62,533 nucleotides of DNA. Origin: Bacteroidetes bacterium HGW-Bacteroidetes-3 (lineage in GTDB: Bacteria > Bacteroidota > Bacteroidia > Flavobacteriales > Flavobacteriaceae). The position numbers were made by a program, and so were the translations under genes. Every line of letters starts with the position of its first letter. Positions within the stretch are counted from its first letter, which is position 1. Below the pieces are notes generated by a model that saw only the letters and a list, made by a program, of their open reading frames with translations, ran no database searches and was not told the origin of the DNA. The stretch spans positions 1 to 62,533 of the forward strand of contig PHDE01000003.1 of NCBI GenBank assembly GCA_002842505.1. The letters run 5' to 3'. Positions 56,302-62,533 of this stretch are shown here, piece by piece.

Positions 56302-58077
56302 TTAATTTTTATAGATTTTGTTGTAAAGATGGCTGTAACTTTGTAAAATAATTTTTCGTTTCATTTTTAGGGTAGGCGTAAGCAAATTATTTTCAACACT
56401 CCAAATATCAGGCGTTAATTCAAAAGCTTTTACCTGTTCCCATTTGCCTAATTGATTATTCACTTTATCAATTTCTTTTTGAAGGCGTTTGAGTACTTTT
56501 TTATGTTGAATAACGGCTTCGTATGAGCCATCAAACTCTAAATTTTTACGTTTTGCCCACTCCAGCATAAATTCAAAATGTGGCTGAATAATTACTGCCG
56601 GCATTTTTTCGCCTTCTCCAATCACCATCGCCTGCTCAATAAAACGAGATTCTTTTAAAAGTCCTTCAATGGCCGAAGGGGCAATGTATTTGCCACCCGA
56701 TGTTTTAAATATTTCTTTTTTTCGATCGGTAATTTTTAAAAATCCGTCGGCATCTAATTCGCCGATATCTCCTGTGTGCAAAAAGCCATTTATAATGGTT
56801 TCGTTGGTCAATTCCTCATTTTTATAGTAACCCATCATCACATTGGATCCCTTTACCAATATTTCCCCGTCTTCTGCAATTTTGACTTCCATATTATCAA
56901 GGATTCTGCCTACAGTTCCAATTTTAAATCCTTTATTTCTGAAATCGTTGATGGAAATTCCGGGTGAAGTTTCTGTCATTCCGTAACCTTCTAAAACAGG
57001 AATGCCCGCAGCGGTAAAAACCCTGATTAAATTTGGCTGAAGCTTCGCGCTTCCCGAAACCAAGAATTTAATGTTTCCGCCCAACGCTTCACGCCATTTG
57101 CTAAAAACCAATTTATTGGCAATATTCAGCTGAAAATGATACCACCAGCCATTTTTTTCATAAGGTTCGTACTTTTTTCCCAAATTTAGCGACCAAAAGA
57201 AAAGCATTCTTTTGATGCCTTTTAAATTGCTTCCTTTGTCCACAATTTTATCATATATTTTTTCCAGCAATCTTGGTACAACTGGAATAAAATGTGGTTT
57301 TACTTCTTTTAAATTATCGCCTAATTTATCGATGGATTCCGCAAAATAAACTTCAAATCCCATATACTGATAATAATACAGGGCAAAGCGCTCAAAAATA
57401 TGGCAAATGGGCAAATAGCTTAAAACCTTATAGTTTCCGGGTTCAAAATTTAATGTTTTGGCACTCATAAAGGTGTTTTCCACAATATTTTTGTGGGAAA
57501 GCATCACGCCTTTCGGAGTACCTGTGGTTCCGGATGTATAAATAATGGTGGCTAAATTGGTCTCTGGCACTTGTTTTTTTAACAAGTCAACTTCAGGCTG
57601 GTTGCTTTCGTTTTCACCCAATTTTAACAACGATTTCCAGCTTGAAATTCCTTTAACTTCATCAAAAGAATAAACGGCTTTTAATTGTGTATTGTCTTTT
57701 ATTTTTGAAACTTTTTGAGCGAGTTCTTCATCTGAAACAAAACACAAAACGGCATCAGAATGGTTGATAATGTATTGATAATCAGCTGAGGAAATAGATG
57801 GGTATAAAGGCACGTTCACCGCGCCAATTTGCAAAACAGCAACATCCAAAATGCTCCATTCTACGCGATTTGTGGCCGTTACCACCGCAATTTTATCACC
57901 GGGATTTACGCCCAAACGCAACAAAGCTCTGCTGATGCAATTTGCTTGATCGATATAACTTTGGGTTGACGTTGAAATCCATTGATTTCCAACCTTTGTA
58001 TTAAAACACTTTTGTTGCGGATTTGTTGCCAATTGGCGGTAAGCAAAATCGAATAATCGCGTACAATTTTCTGCCAT
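56302..58077 (-). CDS. Long-chain acyl-CoA synthetase (AMP-binding), tandem paralogue
   Basis: LATIIYTSGTTGTPKGVMLSHKNIVENT; EGYGMTETSPGISIN; HTGDIGELDADGFLKITDRKKEIFKTSGGKYI. Confidence 0.93.
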   Translation of the reverse strand: MAENCTRLFDFAYRQLATNPQQKCFNTKVGNQWISTSTQSYIDQANCISRALLRLGVNPGDKIAVVTATNRVEWSILDVAVLQIGAVNVPLYPSISSADYQYIINHSDAVLCFVSDEELAQKVSKIKDNTQLKAVYSFDEVKGISSWKSLLKLGENESNQPEVDLLKKQVPETNLATIIYTSGTTGTPKGVMLSHKNIVENTFMSAKTLNFEPGNYKVLSYLPICHIFERFALYYYQYMGFEVYFAESIDKLGDNLKEVKPHFIPVVPRLLEKIYDKIVDKGSNLKGIKRMLFFWSLNLGKKYEPYEKNGWWYHFQLNIANKLVFSKWREALGGNIKFLVSGSAKLQPNLIRVFTAAGIPVLEGYGMTETSPGISINDFRNKGFKIGTVGRILDNMEVKIAEDGEILVKGSNVMMGYYKNEELTNETIINGFLHTGDIGELDADGFLKITDRKKEIFKTSGGKYIAPSAIEGLLKESRFIEQAMVIGEGEKMPAVIIQPHFEFMLEWAKRKNLEFDGSYEAVIQHKKVLKRLQKEIDKVNNQLGKWEQVKAFELTPDIWSVENNLLTPTLKMKRKIILQSYSHLYNKIYKN

Positions 58078-58168
58078 AAATTAGTATTGATGACGCAAAG
58101 TAGAAAAAATAATGGATTTCACAAAAAATGAAATCCATTATTGGATATTTGTTATTTAAAATGATAGC

Positions 58169-61100
58169 TTATTTTTTCTCCAACCATTTTCTGGCATTCA
58201 CAAAAGCTTCTGCCCAAGGGGAAACTTGATCTTTTCTTCCTTCCGGATAATAAGCCCAATTCCATTGAAAAATGGAACGTTCAATATGTGGCATCATCAC
58301 CAAATGCCTTCCGTCTTTGGAGCTCATCATCGCCACATTGTAATCGGAACCATTCGGATTTGCCGGATACGTATCATAGCCATATTTCGCCACAATATTG
58401 TAGGCCGATTCTTCCATTGGCAAGTTAAATTTTCCTTCTCCATTTGAAATCCAAACTCCTAAAGTGCTGCCTGCTAAAGTGGATAACATTACAGAATTAT
58501 TGTCTTGCACAGTAACTGACGTAAAGCCGCTTTCGTGTTTGTGGGAATCGTTGTGCAACAATTTTCCATGAATTTTATGCTCGGGATTGATGACTTCCAG
58601 TTCCATAAACAACTGACAGCCATTGCAAATTCCAACCGACAACGTATCTTCTCTTTTGAAGAAATTGTCCAAGGCGTTTTTTGCTTTTTCGTTGTATAAA
58701 AATGCGCCTGCCCAACCTTTTGCCGAACCTAACACATCAGAGTTTGAGAATCCGCCCACGGCGCCAATAAACTGAATGCCTTCCAAGGTTTCACGTCCGC
58801 TTATTAAATCGGTCATATGCACATCTTTCACGTCAAAACCTGCCAAATACATGGCATTTGCCATTTCACGTTCACTATTGCTTCCTTTTTCGCGAATAAT
58901 GGCGGCTTTCGGTTTTTCTCCCTTCCCTTTTGGAAGGGTCGGGGATGGGATGCCTGTAAAATGCTTTGGCCTCTCGACTGCGCTCGAGGTGACGGAATTA
59001 AGTTTTCCCGTAAAATGCTTTGGAAAAACATATTTTAAAGGCTGATTTTTATAATTATCAAATCGCTCTTGTGCTTTATTATTAGCACATTGCTTTTGAT
59101 CGAGCAGAAAAGAAGTTTTATACCAAATATCTCTGTATTCTTTAATGTCAAAAGTCAAAAGTCCAATGTCTAAAGTCCCCTTATCGGTTACTTTGCCAAG
59201 TTTAAAGAATTCGATTTGATTTTCTTTTAGTTTGGCTTCAAAAACAGCATCTTCTTTTGCTTGAAGCACAAGTCCGATATTTTCTGAAAATAAAATTTTT
59301 ACTAAATCTTTTTCTTTGAATGAACCAAAAGAAATTTGCATACCAGATTCCGTAAATGCAGGAGTTCCCCCTTCGGATGTTAGGGGGTTAAAACACATTT
59401 CCAATAAAGTGGTAATCAAACCACCACTTCCAATATCGTGACCAGCAAGGATATTATTTTCTTTAATTAATTGCTGAATGGCATTAAAAGCATTTTTAAA
59501 AAACAGGGCATCTTTAATTGTTGGTGCACTGTTTCCAATTTTATTGAGTGTTTGCGCAAACGATGAACCACCTAGTTTAAAATCATCTTGGGAAAGGTTG
59601 ATATAATAGATAGAACCCCCTTTTTTTTGTAAAACAGGTTCTACTACTTTTCTAATATTAGCGCAATTTCCAGCAGCTGAAATAATGACTGTTCCGGGTG
59701 CAATGACTTCTTCATTTGGATATTTTTGTTTCATGGAAAGTGAATCTTTTCCTGTTGGAATATTGATTCCCAGTTCAATCGCAAAATCGGAACACGCTTT
59801 TACCGCTTTGTACAAACGCGCATCTTCCCCTTCATTTTTGCAAGCCCACATCCAGTTGGCGGACAATGAAATTCCATTTAAACCACCTTTAATTGGCGCC
59901 CAAACAATATTTGATAAAGATTCCCCAATGGCATTTCTGCTTCCTGCCACAGGATCAATTAAGGCCGCAATTGGCGCGTGGCCAATGGAGGTTGCTATTC
60001 CTTCTTTCCCCAGATAATCCAACGCCATTACGCCACAATTATTTAAAGGCAATTGCAATGGTCCGGCACATTGTTGTTTGGCTACTTTTCCGCCAACACA
60101 ACGATCCACTTTATTGGTTAACCAGTCTTTACAAGCCACTGCCTCTAATTGAAGTACATTTTCTAAATAGGTTGAAATATTTCTTATTGAGTATTCCAAA
60201 TCGGAATAATTATAGTCGATTGTTATGTCGGTCATAATGGTTTTTGGAGAACTGCCAAACATATCGGTCAAGGCCAAATCCATTGGTTTTTTTCCGGTGG
60301 ATTTAGATTCAAAAGTGAATCGGTCATTGTTGGTGACTTCCCCAACTTCATAATAAGGAGCGCGTTCTCTTTCGGCAACGCGTTTTAAAATACCCGCATT
60401 TTCCTTGCTGATAACCAATCCCATTCTTTCTTGGGATTCGTTCCCGATGATTTCTTTTGCGGAAAGCGTTGGATCGCCGATAGGCAATTTGTCCAAGTCA
60501 ATCAGTCCGCCGGTTTCTTCCACCAATTCAGACAAGCAATTTAAATGTCCGCCCGCACCGTGATCGTGAATGGAAACAATGGGGTTAATATCGCTTTCTA
60601 CCATTCCGCGAATGGCGTTTGCGGCTCTTTTTTGCATTTCGGGATTGGAACGCTGTACGGCATTTAATTCAATTCCGCTGGTAAATTCGCCCGTGTCTGA
60701 GGATGAAACTGCGGCGCCGCCCATTCCAATCCGGTAATTGTCGCCACCTAAAATAATGATTTTATCGCCTGCTGCCGGTTTGTCTTTTAAAGCCTGGTCT
60801 GCTTTTCCATAACCAATGCCGCCGGCTTGCATAATCACTTTGTCGTAACCTAATTTGCGCGATGTCATACTGATCTTGCCTGTACTGAGCGAAGTCGAAG
60901 TATCGAAGTGCTGATGTTCAAAGGTTAATACAGAACCCGTAATTAAAGGCTGCCCAAATTTATTTCCGAAATCGGATGCGCCATTTGAAGCCTTTATTAA
61001 AATATCCAAAGGCGTTTGGTACAGCCATTTTCTTTCTGCCATACCTTTTTCCCAGGGTCTGTCCTGAGCGCGGTTGCTTATTTGAGCTGAAGTGCCCTGA

Positions 61101-61996
61101 GCGGAGTCGAAGGGTAAACGCGAATAGGAAGTCATATAAACAGCGGTTCCCGCCAAAGGCAATGAACCTTTTCCGCCGGCCAAACGGTCTCTTATTTCAC
61201 CTCCGGAACCCGTTGCAGCGCCGTTAAAAGGCTCAACAGTGGTTGGGAAATTATGCGTTTCGGCTTTTAGGGAGATCACCGATTTAAAGTTTGTTTTTTG
61301 GTAAAAATCGGGCTTGTCTGGCGTTTTTGGCGCAAATTGCTCCACCACCGGACCTTCCACAAAAGCTACGTTGTCTTTATAGGCCGAAACGATGCCGTTC
61401 GGATTTATTTCAGAAGTTTTTCTGATGAGTTTAAAGAGCGATGAAGGCATTTCTTCGCCGTCGATAATAAAAGTTCCGTTGAAAATTTTATGTCGGCAAT
61501 GTTCTGAATTCACCTGTGAAAATCCGAACACCTCAGAATCGGTTAATTTTCGTCCGATTCGTTGGCTCATTTCATTTAAATAATCAATTTCTTCTTCGTT
61601 TAACGACAAACCTTCTTGTTGGTTATAAGCGGCAATATCTTCAATTTCTAAAATTGCTGCGGGTTCAATATGTATGGTAAATATATGCTGATTCAAGGAA
61701 GCATATTTCTGAAAAATCATTGGGTCAAACGACGCATCTTTTGTTGAAGCGTTAAATTCTTCAATTCTGATGATTCCTTCAATGCCCATATTTTGGGTAA
61801 TTTCAACAGCATTTGTGCTCCAAGGCGTCACCATCGCGGCGCGCGGACCAATAAAAAAAGCATCGATTGATGCCTCAACTAATTTTTCTTGGTTGCCAAA
61901 AAGCCAGTTTAATTTTTTTGTGTCGGTTACGGAAAGTTCTTTTGACGTTTGTACAGCATATATTTTACTGCTTTTGTTTCCAAAGAATAGAATCAT
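58169..61996 (-). CDS. purL: Phosphoribosylformylglycinamidine synthase, with putative in-frame repeat insertions
   Basis: 1275 aa; SQVNSEHCRHKIFNGTF; SLKAETHNFPTTVEPFNGAATGSGGEIRD; MQAGGIGYGK; GAT domain SVGICNGCQLFMELEV and MMPHIERSIFQWNW. Confidence 0.97.
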   Translation of the reverse strand: MILFFGNKSSKIYAVQTSKELSVTDTKKLNWLFGNQEKLVEASIDAFFIGPRAAMVTPWSTNAVEITQNMGIEGIIRIEEFNASTKDASFDPMIFQKYASLNQHIFTIHIEPAAILEIEDIAAYNQQEGLSLNEEEIDYLNEMSQRIGRKLTDSEVFGFSQVNSEHCRHKIFNGTFIIDGEEMPSSLFKLIRKTSEINPNGIVSAYKDNVAFVEGPVVEQFAPKTPDKPDFYQKTNFKSVISLKAETHNFPTTVEPFNGAATGSGGEIRDRLAGGKGSLPLAGTAVYMTSYSRLPFDSAQGTSAQISNRAQDRPWEKGMAERKWLYQTPLDILIKASNGASDFGNKFGQPLITGSVLTFEHQHFDTSTSLSTGKISMTSRKLGYDKVIMQAGGIGYGKADQALKDKPAAGDKIIILGGDNYRIGMGGAAVSSSDTGEFTSGIELNAVQRSNPEMQKRAANAIRGMVESDINPIVSIHDHGAGGHLNCLSELVEETGGLIDLDKLPIGDPTLSAKEIIGNESQERMGLVISKENAGILKRVAERERAPYYEVGEVTNNDRFTFESKSTGKKPMDLALTDMFGSSPKTIMTDITIDYNYSDLEYSIRNISTYLENVLQLEAVACKDWLTNKVDRCVGGKVAKQQCAGPLQLPLNNCGVMALDYLGKEGIATSIGHAPIAALIDPVAGSRNAIGESLSNIVWAPIKGGLNGISLSANWMWACKNEGEDARLYKAVKACSDFAIELGINIPTGKDSLSMKQKYPNEEVIAPGTVIISAAGNCANIRKVVEPVLQKKGGSIYYINLSQDDFKLGGSSFAQTLNKIGNSAPTIKDALFFKNAFNAIQQLIKENNILAGHDIGSGGLITTLLEMCFNPLTSEGGTPAFTESGMQISFGSFKEKDLVKILFSENIGLVLQAKEDAVFEAKLKENQIEFFKLGKVTDKGTLDIGLLTFDIKEYRDIWYKTSFLLDQKQCANNKAQERFDNYKNQPLKYVFPKHFTGKLNSVTSSAVERPKHFTGIPSPTLPKGKGEKPKAAIIREKGSNSEREMANAMYLAGFDVKDVHMTDLISGRETLEGIQFIGAVGGFSNSDVLGSAKGWAGAFLYNEKAKNALDNFFKREDTLSVGICNGCQLFMELEVINPEHKIHGKLLHNDSHKHESGFTSVTVQDNNSVMLSTLAGSTLGVWISNGEGKFNLPMEESAYNIVAKYGYDTYPANPNGSDYNVAMMSSKDGRHLVMMPHIERSIFQWNWAYYPEGRKDQVSPWAEAFVNARKWLEKK
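58917..59023. repeat. Repeat insertion inside purL: CTCGACTGCGCTCGAGG palindrome flanked by a 17-bp duplication, plus an adjacent CCCTTCC/GGAAGGG hairpin
   Basis: CCTGTAAAATGCTTTGG (58953-58969) and CCCGTAAAATGCTTTGG (59007-59023) flank cctctcgactgcgctcgaggtgacgg. Confidence 0.7.
59367..59391. repeat. TTCCCCCTTCGG..GTTAGGGGG hairpin repeat inside purL
   Basis: Same family as the intergenic copies at 11095-11118 and 62051-62077. Confidence 0.6.
60861..60915. repeat. TTCGACTTCGCTCAGTACAGG repeat inside purL
   Basis: Minus strand CAGCACTTCGATACTTCGACTTCGCTCAGTACAGGCAAGATCAGTATGACA encodes QHFDTSTSLSTGKISMT. Confidence 0.65.
61061..61113. repeat. TTCGACTCCGCTCAGGGCACTTC repeat inside purL
   Basis: Minus strand CCCTTCGACTCCGCTCAGGGCACTTCAGCTCAAATAAGCAACCGCGCTCAGGAC encodes PFDSAQGTSAQISNRAQD. 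Confidence 0.7.
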
Positions 61997-62300
61997 AAAT
62001 TGATTTTTTTGTGAATTGTTATAAAATGCAAATTTAATTAAAATAATAAAGCCCTCTAACCCCTGAAGGGGGAATTAATGACCGAAAACAAAAATTAATT
62101 GCGATTTGTCCCTTTACTATAAATCAATACATTGTTGTCCGATTAAATTTCACAAAACTTACAGCTCGCCCCGAAGTGGCTTTAAATACTGAATTCCCCC
62201 ATTTTTCTACAAACATTTCGCTCCTATGAAGCTCTTTTAGTCCCATTTAGATTGGGATTATTTAATTGCAATGAATTTTTACCGGACAACAATGAAATCA

Positions 62301-62533
62301 AAATTCTAAAATCATAAATCGTAATTCATTTTGCGTATTCTATGATAAAAACCAAGTGAAAAAATATAAAAGATCAATTCAATCTAAATTTGCAATTAAC
62401 CGCAAAGAACGCAAGGAAAATACGCAAAGAGCGCAATTTTGTTTGATATTTGATTACGCTATTTTCAAAATTCTAAAATCAAAAATCATAAATCGTAATT
62501 ATATTTTGCATATTTTATGATAAAAACCAAGTG
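62301..62533. repeat. Direct repeat, ~60-67 bp unit, two copies 175 bp apart, running into the window end
   Basis: aaattctaaaatcataaatcgtaattcattttgcgtattctatgataaaaaccaagtg (62301-62358) and a related copy at 62467-62533. Confidence 0.85.

Noticed and set aside
54437-58077. Tandem acyl-CoA ligases as a novel pathway cluster
   Set aside because: They look like an ordinary tandem duplication of a FadD-type gene; nothing beyond paralogy is visible.
59612-59620. A8G5 run in purL (CAAAAAAAAGGGGG) as a programmed frameshift site
   Set aside because: Both flanking domains are in one continuous frame and no functional truncated product is expected, unlike the dnaX A10 tract.

Overview
This is a low-GC, mostly core-genome chromosomal window from a member of the Bacteroidota, most likely Flavobacteriaceae. 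I infer that from gene content and from TTTG-N19-TAnnTTTg-type promoters with A-rich leaders. Recognisable genes: rimO (partial), bshC and bshB1 (bacillithiol), lpdA, argS, namZ-like DUF1343, a LolC/E-type permease and a LolD-type ATPase, a dihydroorotase-like protein, a BatA/vWA protein, an MTA/SAH nucleosidase, sucC, a PUR-domain protein, an ABC exporter, ppdK, a MarR-adaptor-RND-TolC operon, tRNA-His(GTG), hipBA, recG, pheT, pyrD, miaE, dnaX, two tandem long-chain acyl-CoA ligases and purL. No phage, CRISPR array, complete IS or classical defence island was seen. The most interesting signals are not gene calls. (1) PurL appears to carry several in-frame insertions of interspersed palindromic repeats. 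One core, TCGACTNCGCTC, occurs three times in both orientations and is read in different frames, like the Rickettsia palindromic elements. (2) dnaX has an A10 tract at the domain III/IV boundary, and either a +1 or -1 slip gives immediate termination, which suggests gamma/tau production by slippage. (3) Three consecutive secreted-protein genes share a near-identical 40-nt leader at fixed distance from the ATG, next to a membrane AraC-TPR regulator and a 20-bp-phased repeat array. (4) A CAP-domain lipoprotein and an LRR protein 26 kb apart share LytTR-like ACCATTTGT sites at exactly 21-bp spacing and C-tract leaders. (5) There are several families of small hairpin or terminal-inverted-repeat elements, often placed just after stop codons. 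All family calls come from reading the translations. No database search was run.
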